Below, piece after piece: positions 35,970 through 42,786 of a DNA stretch of 64,000 bases (within the stretch, counting starts at the first letter, position 1; the number at the start of each line of letters is the position of its first letter). The notes below the pieces were generated by a model. That model ran no database searches. It had not been told where the DNA came from and was given only the letters and a program-made list of their open reading frames with translations. Made by a program: the position numbers and the translations under genes. The stretch spans positions 1 to 64,000 of the forward strand of contig JAZKGE010000024.1 of the NCBI GenBank assembly GCA_040386075.1, given 5' to 3'. Origin of the DNA: UBA4416 sp040386075 (GTDB taxonomy: Bacteria > Bacteroidota > Bacteroidia > B-17B0 > Aurantibacillaceae).

Positions 35970-36818
35970 TTACTTATTCTCAGCAATTAATTTTTTAGCC
36001 ATTACTACATAATCATCATTTTTAGCTTCAGTAGCTAATGTGATCACTTTTTCGGCCGAAGCAACTGCTCCTTTTTTATCGCCTTGTTTAGCCTGGATCT
36101 TAGCTTTTAACAACACCATCCAAAATGCTTTTGGATTTGATGCCATTGCTTTATCAACCCACTCAGAAGCTTGCTTTAGATCTTTATTGTTGTCATAGTA
36201 ATATGATGCGGCCTGGAAATAAGGGCGGCTATCGTTTACAACATTAGATTCAATATTTTTCATGATCTTGGTATCAATATCGGCTACAACAGCAAATGAT
36301 ACACGTGTTTTTTCCCAGTTCAACTCTACAATAGCCGAACTTGAAGTAACATCAGCTACATCAATGGTAAAAGTTTCAACTTTGTCGTTCAATGCTTTTG
36401 GTTTTACAACAAAGCGTACCAATTCATTTTCTTTTTTATAATCGGCAACGTTTCCACCTAAAGTCAGGTCTTTGTATAACATAACTTCCCAGCTGTCTTT
36501 ATTGGGAGTTGTGTATAATGCATAAGTTCCGGCAGCAACTGCATTTCCTTCTACTTTTACATCTTCACCAAATGTAATTTTAGTAGCTCCATTTGCACCT
36601 GTGCGCCATACTTTGCCAAAAGGAACCACATCGCCATAAATAGCACGGCCTTTAGCACTCGGACGGGAATATTCGATCGTAATATCCGATAAAGCAAAAG
36701 CTTGTTTTACGGTTTGCAAAGGACTTGGTGCAGGCACTTTCAATTGTGCGTTTAATGATACAGTTGATAATGCAAGAGCTGTTGCAACTGTTAGTGTTTT
36801 AAATGAGTTTGATAACAT
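35970..36818 (-). CDS. DUF2911 domain protein with C-terminal TPR
   Basis: A 282-residue exported protein with a signal peptide ending LNAQ (about residue 25). The DUF2911 domain spans about 30-175 and is recognised by IEYSRPSAKGRAIYGD, PFGKVWRTGANGAT and GTYALYTTPN. The last 90 residues are two TPR-like helical pairs. The domain is widespread in Bacteroidota; its biochemical role is unknown. It has its own promoter and terminator. Confidence 0.88.
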   Translation of the reverse strand: MLSNSFKTLTVATALALSTVSLNAQLKVPAPSPLQTVKQAFALSDITIEYSRPSAKGRAIYGDVVPFGKVWRTGANGATKITFGEDVKVEGNAVAAGTYALYTTPNKDSWEVMLYKDLTLGGNVADYKKENELVRFVVKPKALNDKVETFTIDVADVTSSSAIVELNWEKTRVSFAVVADIDTKIMKNIESNVVNDSRPYFQAASYYYDNNKDLKQASEWVDKAMASNPKAFWMVLLKAKIQAKQGDKKGAVASAEKVITLATEAKNDDYVVMAKKLIAENK

Positions 36819-36851
36819 ATGTTTTGGGGTTAAAAGTTTAATAATTCAGGC

Positions 36852-36859
36852 CAAAGATA
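36852..36859 (-). promoter_or_regulatory. -7 box for the DUF2911 gene
   Basis: TATCTTTG on the minus strand is a full match to TAnnTTTG, 34 nt upstream of the ATG. The best TTTG upstream is 24 nt away, outside the usual spacing. Confidence 0.5.
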
Positions 36860-36912
36860 AAGTTGTATTATACAACTATCATCCAAATAACATTTTTTGG
36901 CAATTCTGTTTC

Positions 36913-37134
36913 TTATTGTTTATCAATCAATTGGATATACAAGTCTTCTACTTTTTTTCGGGCCCAGGGCGTTTTTCTTAGAAACTTGAGACTTGAATTG
37001 ATACTGGGATTTTCTTTAAAGCAATTGATATCAACATGGTAAGCCAAACCTTCCCAACGGTAACGCACCAATAATTCCTCCAAAATAGCCTGGAGTGTTT
37101 TACCGTGTAAAGGATTATTTTTTTGTTCGTTCAT
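36913..37134 (-). CDS. VF530 family DNA-binding protein
   Basis: A 73-residue protein matching the VF530 (DUF2132) family over its whole length: NNPLHGKTLQAILEELL, INCFKENPSI, SSLKFLRKTPWARKKVE. The solved member is a small helical DNA-binding protein; its target is not known. It overlaps the murQ stop by one base, so the two are co-translated. Confidence 0.9.
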   Translation of the reverse strand: MNEQKNNPLHGKTLQAILEELLVRYRWEGLAYHVDINCFKENPSINSSLKFLRKTPWARKKVEDLYIQLIDKQ

Positions 37135-37943
37135 TATCTACTCAAACTCTCTGTTGCTTTTCTTACACTTCCATGCTTTAATAATAATGCTTTGGCAGTT
37201 TCATAATCTTCCAGTCCTGTGTTTTTCATGATCATGCGTGTGCCTCTGTCAACCAGCTTATTATTGCTTAACGCCATGTCAACCATTTTATTCCCTTTTA
37301 CCCTTCCTAATTTGATCATCACCGAAGTTGAGATCATGTTCAGAACCAGCTTTTGTGCTGTGCCCGATTTCATGCGGGTTGAGCCGGTTACAAACTCCGG
37401 ACCAACAACAACTTCAACCGGAAGTTTAGAAACTTTGGCAACCGGCGAACCATCGTTGCAAACAATGCAACCTGTTTGAATATTGTTTTTATTACAGGCT
37501 TCCAAAGCACCAATAACATAAGGTGTAGTTCCTGATGCGGCTATTCCAACCACCACATCATTTGAATTTATTTTATATTCCTGCAGATCCATCCAACCCT
37601 GATTAACATCATCTTCTGCAAACTCTACTGCTTTACGGATAGCCGTATCTCCACCTGCAATTAAACCTACAACAATTCCCTGTTCAATGCCATATGTTGG
37701 CGGACATTCACTGGCATCCAGTATTCCCAAACGACCACTTGTTCCGGCACCCATATAAAATAAACGTCCTCCCCGCTGCATTTTTTCAACTACAACATCT
37801 ACTAATTTTTCAATTTGAGGAATTGTTTTTTCAACGGCTAAGGGGACTGATTTATCTTCTTTATTCATGTTCATTAATAATTCCTGAACACTCATGGTTT
37901 CAAGGTTATTGTAATATGAATCGGCTTCGGTTGTTTTGTTCAT
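37134..37943 (-). CDS. murQ: N-acetylmuramic acid 6-phosphate etherase
   Basis: A 269-residue SIS-domain enzyme that removes the lactyl ether from MurNAc-6-phosphate to give GlcNAc-6-phosphate during peptidoglycan recycling. The substrate elements YMGAGTSGRLGILDASE, GIAASGTTPYV and GSTRMKSGTAQK are intact. It is slightly shorter than the E. coli enzyme. The PIG-L/symporter operon is 1.5 kb away on the other strand. Confidence 0.95.
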   Translation of the reverse strand: MNKTTEADSYYNNLETMSVQELLMNMNKEDKSVPLAVEKTIPQIEKLVDVVVEKMQRGGRLFYMGAGTSGRLGILDASECPPTYGIEQGIVVGLIAGGDTAIRKAVEFAEDDVNQGWMDLQEYKINSNDVVVGIAASGTTPYVIGALEACNKNNIQTGCIVCNDGSPVAKVSKLPVEVVVGPEFVTGSTRMKSGTAQKLVLNMISTSVMIKLGRVKGNKMVDMALSNNKLVDRGTRMIMKNTGLEDYETAKALLLKHGSVRKATESLSR

Positions 37944-37974
37944 TGTTTTTATGGTCTTTGATGAAAATTATTTG

Positions 37975-37997
37975 TTCTCGACTTCGCTCGAGCTGAC
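37975..37997 (-). repeat. Dispersed TCGAGCGAAGTCGAGA repeat between murQ and the sigma-54 activator
   Basis: A 23-bp copy (TTCTCGACTTCGCTCG on the plus strand, ending GCTGAC). It starts 11 bp after the sigma-54 activator stop codon. Confidence 0.8.
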
Positions 37998-38008
37998 ATA
38001 ATTTTCTC

Positions 38009-39160
38009 TTATGCAAATTGTTTCACGTCCTTATCTGTAATTTCTTTACCACACAAAATAATTAAACGCTCGATCACATTTCTGAATTCACGGATATTTC
38101 CTGTCCAGTCTTTTTGCTGTAAAGCTTTTAATGCATCTTTAGAAATCGTTTTCATTGGCATGCCGTAATCCGTACAGATCAGGTTAATGAAATGGTCGGC
38201 CAATAACGGAATATCTTCTTTACGGTCGTTCAACGACGGAACCTGAATAGGAATAACACTTAAACGATGAAACAGATCTTCCCTGAATTCACCTTTTTCA
38301 ATTTCTTTACGCAGGTCTTTGTTAGTAGCTGCTAAAATTCTCACGTCTACTTTTATTTCTTTATCACCACCTACTCTTGTGATTTTATTTTCCTGTAAAG
38401 CACGTAATACTTTTGCCTGCGCTGATAAGCTCATATCTCCGATCTCATCCAGGAAAATAGTTCCGCCCTCTGCCAGTTCAAATTTACCTTTACGCGTTGC
38501 TACAGCGCTTGTAAAGGCGCCTTTTTCGTGACCAAACAATTCACTTTCTATTAATTCGCTTGGAATAGCTGCGCAGTTCACTTCAATTAAAGGCGCTGCT
38601 GCCCTGCTGCTTTTATTATGAATTTCACGGGCTACTAATTCTTTTCCGCTTCCATTACTGCCGGTGATTAACACGCGGGCATCCGTTGGAGCAACCTTAT
38701 CGATCATATCACGGATATTATTCAGTGCTTTGGAATCACCTATCATTTCGTAGGTCTTACCTATCTTCTTTTTTAGAATTTTAGTTTCGATCACCAGCGT
38801 TGATTTATCCATTGCATTACGAATGGTTACCAATAAACGGTTCAGATCAATTGGTTTTGCCAGGTAATCAAAAGCCCCTTTTTTAACGGCATCAACAGCG
38901 GTTTCAATATTACCGTGTCCACTCATCATAATTAAAGATGACTCGGTGCCATGCGCCATTAATTTTGTCAGCAATTCTGTTCCGTCAAGCTTAGGCATTT
39001 TGATGTCGCTTAAGATCACATCGTAATTCCCCTTAAGTGCCATGTCTAAACCTTGTTGTCCGTCCTCTGCTTCATCAACTGCATATTTTTCAAACTCCAG
39101 GATCTCTCTTATCGTTCTGCGGATTGCTTTCTCGTCATCTATGATCAATATTTTTGGCAT
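38009..39160 (-). CDS. Sigma-54-dependent response regulator (NtrC family, no Fis HTH)
   Basis: A 383-residue activator with a receiver domain (about 1-120; phospho-acceptor in ILSDIKMP near residue 52) and an AAA+ domain (about 145-370). The AAA+ part shows Walker A GSNGSGKE, GAFTSA in place of the usual GAFTGA sigma-54 contact loop, and Walker B GGTIFLDEIGD. It ends after the AAA+ lid (KDWTGNIREFRNVIERL), without the usual C-terminal Fis-type DNA-binding helix-turn-helix. I recall other Bacteroidota regulators of this length with the same GAFTSA loop, so it is probably a normal subtype. No histidine kinase is adjacent. Confidence 0.92.
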   Translation of the reverse strand: MPKILIIDDEKAIRRTIREILEFEKYAVDEAEDGQQGLDMALKGNYDVILSDIKMPKLDGTELLTKLMAHGTESSLIMMSGHGNIETAVDAVKKGAFDYLAKPIDLNRLLVTIRNAMDKSTLVIETKILKKKIGKTYEMIGDSKALNNIRDMIDKVAPTDARVLITGSNGSGKELVAREIHNKSSRAAAPLIEVNCAAIPSELIESELFGHEKGAFTSAVATRKGKFELAEGGTIFLDEIGDMSLSAQAKVLRALQENKITRVGGDKEIKVDVRILAATNKDLRKEIEKGEFREDLFHRLSVIPIQVPSLNDRKEDIPLLADHFINLICTDYGMPMKTISKDALKALQQKDWTGNIREFRNVIERLIILCGKEITDKDVKQFA

Positions 39161-39176
39161 ACTTATTTAGTTTATC

Positions 39177-39202
39177 GGTGACTTCGACTCCGCTCAGTCA
39201 CC
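39177..39202. repeat. Palindromic variant of the dispersed repeat
   Basis: GGTGACT and AGTCACC bracket CGACTCCGCTC. The ends pair, and the middle resembles the core of the TCTCGACTTCGCTCGA family. It separates arfB from the sigma-54 activator. Confidence 0.65.
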
Positions 39203-39209
39203 GGAATAT

Positions 39210-39626
39210 TTAAATTATTTTTCTACGTAATTGTTTAATTTCTCCTTTTATCTTTTTACTATCCAATCGTTTTGCCTTTTTAGCTTTACTTATTTTAGTA
39301 TGCTTGCGGGCCTTGGTTGTTTTAAATCCAAGAAGAATGAGTTTATAAAATTTTTCTTTAACTAATTCTTTGTTTTTTAACTGTGTTCTTTCAGTTTGTT
39401 CCTGTAAATGGATCGTACTTTCTTTCTCCAGTTTATTTGCCAGCTTTCTTAACAGGATCTCTTTTTCTTCAGCAGTTAGTTTCTCTGATTCTGAAATATT
39501 GAACCACAACTCTACTTTTGTTTCAACCTTGTTTACATTTTGTCCGCCGGCACCGCCTGAACGGGCTGTTTTAAAAACACATTCTTTGATCAGCTCACGT
39601 GCTTGTATTTCTTCTATCGATCTCAT
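39210..39626 (-). CDS. arfB: Alternative ribosome-rescue factor / peptidyl-tRNA hydrolase
   Basis: A 138-residue class-I release-factor-like protein. The catalytic GGQ lies in SGGAGGQNVNKVETKVEL (residues 22-38). There is no codon-recognition domain, and the tail is very basic (KHTKISKAKKAKRLDSKK), which in ArfB/YaeJ threads the empty mRNA channel of stalled ribosomes. Length and layout match the family. Confidence 0.93.
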   Translation of the reverse strand: MRSIEEIQARELIKECVFKTARSGGAGGQNVNKVETKVELWFNISESEKLTAEEKEILLRKLANKLEKESTIHLQEQTERTQLKNKELVKEKFYKLILLGFKTTKARKHTKISKAKKAKRLDSKKIKGEIKQLRRKII

Positions 39627-39637
39627 TTTAATACTGT

Positions 39638-39724
39638 GATTACGAATTAGTACGAATGTACGAATCGAAGCGGGTCAAAACCCAGATTCATATATTCGTA
39701 TAAGATTCGCAATTATTTGTAATC
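39638..39724. repeat. Inverted repeat built of TACGAAT motifs
   Basis: GATTACGAATTAGTACGAAT at 39638 is mirrored, with mismatches, by the segment ending TTTGTAATC at 39724, around the spacer GAAGCGGGTCAAAACCCA. It separates arfB from rlmB. No gene is present. Confidence 0.7.
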
Positions 39725-39737
39725 ATCCTTTTGTATT

Positions 39738-40508
39738 TTATAATCTTTGCTTAACAGCTTCAAATAAAATAATGCCCGTTGCTACCGAAACATTTAACGA
39801 AGCAATATTTCCAACCATTGGGATCTTCACCTGCATATCGCTACGTTTTAAATATTCGTTCGAGATCCCGTTTTCCTCAGAACCCATAATAATGGCGCTT
39901 GGTTTTGTCAAATCCGCATTGAAATGATAATTACTGGTTTTCTCGTGGCAAGCCAGAATTTGTAAACCGCTTTCCTTTAAATACTCAATGGTGTTCTTTA
40001 AATTATCGACTCTGCAAACTTTCATCCGGTTCAAAGCTCCTGCACTTGTTTTCACAGCATCGGCGTTTATTTGTGCGGCACCGCGACTCGGAATAACAAT
40101 AAAGTCAACCCCTGAGCAATCGGCACTACGGGCAATGGCACCAAAGTTTCGTACATCGGTTATTCTGTCCAAAATTAAAACCAATGGTACTTTTCCTTTT
40201 TCAAATACATCTGTCAACAGATCTTCTACTTCGTAGTAAGTTATTTGTGATACAAATGCCAGTACGCCCTGGTGATTCTTAGAGGTAATACGATTTATTT
40301 TTTCAGGTGGAACGATCTGGATAGGAATATCCAGATCTTTAATTGCCTTACGTAACTCGCTGTATAACTGATTGGATAATCCTTTTTGTATAATGATCTT
40401 ATCAATTTCCTTCCCTGCATTGATCGCTTCAATAACGGCACGTGTACCAAATATCAGGTTCTCCAGGTTCTCTTCTTTATGTCGGTGATCTCTTCCTCTG
40501 TGTTCCAT
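39738..40508 (-). CDS. rlmB: 23S rRNA (guanosine-2'-O)-methyltransferase RlmB
   Basis: A 256-residue SPOUT (TrmH-family) methyltransferase that modifies G2251 in the ribosomal P-loop. The N-terminal substrate-binding domain has IFGTRAVIEAI. The knotted SAM-binding C-terminal domain shows ILDRITDVRNFGAIARSA, IMGSEENGIS and IPMVGNIASLNVSVATGI, the three SPOUT motifs. One base separates it from the upstream DinB-like gene. Confidence 0.93.
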   Translation of the reverse strand: MEHRGRDHRHKEENLENLIFGTRAVIEAINAGKEIDKIIIQKGLSNQLYSELRKAIKDLDIPIQIVPPEKINRITSKNHQGVLAFVSQITYYEVEDLLTDVFEKGKVPLVLILDRITDVRNFGAIARSADCSGVDFIVIPSRGAAQINADAVKTSAGALNRMKVCRVDNLKNTIEYLKESGLQILACHEKTSNYHFNADLTKPSAIIMGSEENGISNEYLKRSDMQVKIPMVGNIASLNVSVATGIILFEAVKQRL

Positions 40509-40509
40509 A

Positions 40510-40968
40510 TTATGGTAAATTAAATTGCTTTAAATGATGTTGTGCATGCTTGTGTAACAAATGCAATTGTTCTTCGTAGTTTAACTCACCAAAAAACGGG
40601 TTCATTTCTTTATGCCCAGGATGCTCTTTATAAAAATCTATAAAATGTCCGATCTCCTTTTCCAGTTCCCAAATAGCTTCGGTCATAGAACCATTTCTTA
40701 ACGGAGCCGGTGTTTCGCTCATCAAAGCATTCTTCGTGTTTTCTTTGAATGGAATATCGCTTAGCACAAAGTTCCTCATACGCTCTAACAATTCAGGCTT
40801 GGTTTGCAACGGCAGTTTTATTCTTCCATAACCGTTTTTAAACGCATCTGTCATGTGTTCTATCATTCCCTGCGGACTTAAAACACCCCACAAACCAACT
40901 TCGTTATCCGACAGTTGGTTCAATAAAGGAATGTAGTCTTCTTTGAAAAATTGCTCTTTTGTGTTCAT
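40510..40968 (-). CDS. DinB/DUF1569-like protein
   Basis: A 152-residue helical protein from the ATG at 40968 (MNTKEQFFKED); another ATG is two codons upstream. His residues in MIEHMTDAF and HKHAQHHLKQF fit the metal-binding histidine pattern of the DinB/YfiT four-helix bundle, with closest resemblance to DUF1569. Members are thought to be metal-dependent thiol transferases or hydrolases. It precedes rlmB by one base. Confidence 0.75.
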   Translation of the reverse strand: MNTKEQFFKEDYIPLLNQLSDNEVGLWGVLSPQGMIEHMTDAFKNGYGRIKLPLQTKPELLERMRNFVLSDIPFKENTKNALMSETPAPLRNGSMTEAIWELEKEIGHFIDFYKEHPGHKEMNPFFGELNYEEQLHLLHKHAQHHLKQFNLP

Positions 40969-41040
40969 ATACAAATATATATTTTTTGAGCCTTTTTTTG
41001 AGGAAATAACGAGTAATTATATTAACATCTGAACTATCAA

Positions 41041-41071
41041 TACCTGTCAGGTTTTAAAAACCTTACAGGTA
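41041..41071. repeat. Palindrome TACCTGTcAGG ... CCTtACAGGTA
   Basis: TACCTGTCAGGTTTT pairs with AAAACCTTACAGGTA with one mismatch over 15 bp around a single central A. It lies in the divergent region between the DinB-like gene and the small lipoprotein. Confidence 0.75.
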
Positions 41072-41084
41072 TAATGAAATTTTA

Positions 41085-41092
41085 TATCTTTG
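41085..41092 (+). promoter_or_regulatory. -7 box for the 47-residue lipoprotein gene
   Basis: TATCTTTG is a perfect TAnnTTTG, eight bases upstream of the ATG at 41100. The transcript would carry almost no leader. No convincing -33 box; the palindrome at 41041-41071 occupies that place. Confidence 0.5.
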
Positions 41093-41099
41093 TAAAACC

Positions 41100-41243
41100 A
41101 TGCTCCGCACAAAATATATTTATATCATCGTTATTGCTTTAAGCAGTTCTCTTCTATTCTCGGGCTGTTTTATATTTAGAGGTAAAAACAAGTGCGATAC
41201 CTGCCCTACCTTTAGTAAAAAACCAAAAAAGAGAAGGCATTAA
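41100..41243 (+). CDS. 47-residue lipoprotein
   Basis: A short gene opening MLRTKYIYII, with a signal peptide and lipobox LFSGC (Cys at 23). It is followed by FIFRGKNKCDTCPTFSKK and a basic end KPKKRRH. The CDTCP motif could bind metal or form a disulfide. The perfect -7 box just upstream and the intact lipobox support expression. I recall similar tiny lipoproteins in Bacteroidota but no named function. Confidence 0.65.
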   Translation: MLRTKYIYIIVIALSSSLLFSGCFIFRGKNKCDTCPTFSKKPKKRRH

Positions 41244-41312
41244 ATAATGCTATCTCATTTATTTGCTTTTTAAAACATAATTGTTGTTGTTTGTATAACC
41301 TTTATATAAACA

Positions 41313-41885
41313 ATGAAAATCATCTTATCTATTATTATTGCCGGTTTTTTAACCGTTACCTCCTTCGGGCAAACTAAAAACTTATTTTACGCATCTCCTG
41401 ATGATTACAAAAATGCGAAACCAATCGCAGGGTATGAAATAGAAGATGGTAGCTTTTTTAATGGTAATTTTGGTGCAGGATTTAAAGTAAAAAATGGAGG
41501 AGACGCAACTAAAACTAAATTATCAGAACTACCGAGCCAGTTTTTTACTTACAATTATAACAGCGACTGGCTGAAGTTTAATGACCGCTTAATGCGCAGT
41601 TACAAAGGAGATGTTTATGTTATCATTGTTAATGGCCCTATATGTTATTACTATGCTTTTCCTTTTCCTGAAAAACAGTATTATTCGGAAACTATTTCGG
41701 GCGACCTCAAAAGATATGACAGGGATGTAATAGAAAAATATTGTAAACAATATGATTTATTGGAAGACTATAAAACAAACAGGCCTAAAATTAAAGGCAA
41801 TACCACTGCAGAAGAACGTATAGATAACAATATGCAATATGACATCAAATACTTTGGCATAATTAACAGCAAAATGAAACCTTAA
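41313..41885 (+). CDS. Secreted protein of unknown function
   Basis: A 190-residue protein with a signal peptide (residues 1-19, ending TSFGQ). The mature part starts KNLFYASPDDYKNAKPI and is mixed alpha/beta, with a YKGDVYVIIVNG strand and a Cys in GPICYYY. No family recognised. It is followed at 40 bp by another exported unknown with a similarly built signal peptide (NISFGQ), so the two are probably an operon, ended by the bidirectional terminator at 42757. Confidence 0.55.
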   Translation: MKIILSIIIAGFLTVTSFGQTKNLFYASPDDYKNAKPIAGYEIEDGSFFNGNFGAGFKVKNGGDATKTKLSELPSQFFTYNYNSDWLKFNDRLMRSYKGDVYVIIVNGPICYYYAFPFPEKQYYSETISGDLKRYDRDVIEKYCKQYDLLEDYKTNRPKIKGNTTAEERIDNNMQYDIKYFGIINSKMKP

Positions 41886-41924
41886 TGTTATTCCAGAAAT
41901 AAAATCAATTAAATACATACAACT

Positions 41925-42746
41925 ATGAAAAAAATTCTAATCATTATTTCAATTTGTTTTTTAAGTAATATCTCTTTCGGGCAGAAAGTAGTTGTTCCTA
42001 CTCCCACCCGGATGCTTGCTAAAAACAAAATAAATATCGACGAGATAAAAAATATGACCTACAGCATTACCATTGGTTATGGCGACGAAGTGGATGCAGC
42101 CGTTAAATTTGCATTTGAAAAGTACTGGAAACTGTCTCCCTTAAAATACGTAGTGCCCGACCCGAAAGCTTATTACGGAAATCAAACTAATTTTTACTTA
42201 GTGGGATACGAAGAAAAAAAATACCAGTGGACTGCAGCCCGGTTCCGTTTACCCAATATCTCCTATGAACCCGACTTCGATGATTACAGAAAAGGTAAAA
42301 AGCTTTTCGGAGTGGATAGCACGTCGCACATGATTGCCGTAAAGGTAATTCCCTTTATCATGTGTTATGCCGCTGAAGTAAAAAGAGCCAGCGAAATGGG
42401 AAGTGATAAGTATTGGTTTTTTGAAGGTTTAAAAGACAAAGTGAAAAATTACAAGGTTCTTATTCAGAAAGAGAGCGTAGGTAATAAACGAATATCTGAA
42501 CTGCCATTTAAAACCTATTTAAAATCTTATGAATGTTTGCCGGCCAACGATATTGATAAAAAAATAAGGAGCCAGGAAAATACTGAAAAAACGGCACTTT
42601 TGATTATAGGCCAGGATTGGAATGAAATGCATGTTTCTATCATAGATATAAAAACGGGAGATCTGTTATACCGTTCGTCCATACGGTCAAGCGAATTTAA
42701 CGACAAAACCATGACCAACTTACTCAAAGGCCTGGAAAACCAATAA
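41925..42746 (+). CDS. Secreted protein of unknown function
   Basis: A 273-residue exported protein; signal peptide 1-20, ending ISFGQ. The mature region contains MTYSITIGYGDEVDAAVKFA near its start and a C-terminal beta segment (HVSIIDIKTGDLLYRS) resembling a nucleotide- or ligand-binding sandwich. I do not recognise it. It is probably co-transcribed with the preceding exported protein. Confidence 0.55.
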   Translation: MKKILIIISICFLSNISFGQKVVVPTPTRMLAKNKINIDEIKNMTYSITIGYGDEVDAAVKFAFEKYWKLSPLKYVVPDPKAYYGNQTNFYLVGYEEKKYQWTAARFRLPNISYEPDFDDYRKGKKLFGVDSTSHMIAVKVIPFIMCYAAEVKRASEMGSDKYWFFEGLKDKVKNYKVLIQKESVGNKRISELPFKTYLKSYECLPANDIDKKIRSQENTEKTALLIIGQDWNEMHVSIIDIKTGDLLYRSSIRSSEFNDKTMTNLLKGLENQ

Positions 42747-42756
42747 TTATAATAGC

Positions 42757-42786
42757 AAAAAAGAGCCGCATTTAGCGGCTCTTTTT
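42757..42786. terminator. Bidirectional terminator
   Basis: AAAAGAGCCGC and GCGGCTCTTTT form an 11-bp stem with the loop ATTTA, with A-run on the left and T-run on the right. It therefore ends transcription in both directions, between the exported-protein pair and the convergent TonB receptor gene. Confidence 0.92.

Noticed and set aside
38009..39160. Truncation of the sigma-54 activator by the repeat 11 bp downstream
   Set aside because: The protein ends at a natural boundary after the AAA+ lid, and I recall Bacteroidota homologues of the same length, so loss of the HTH by repeat insertion is not supported.
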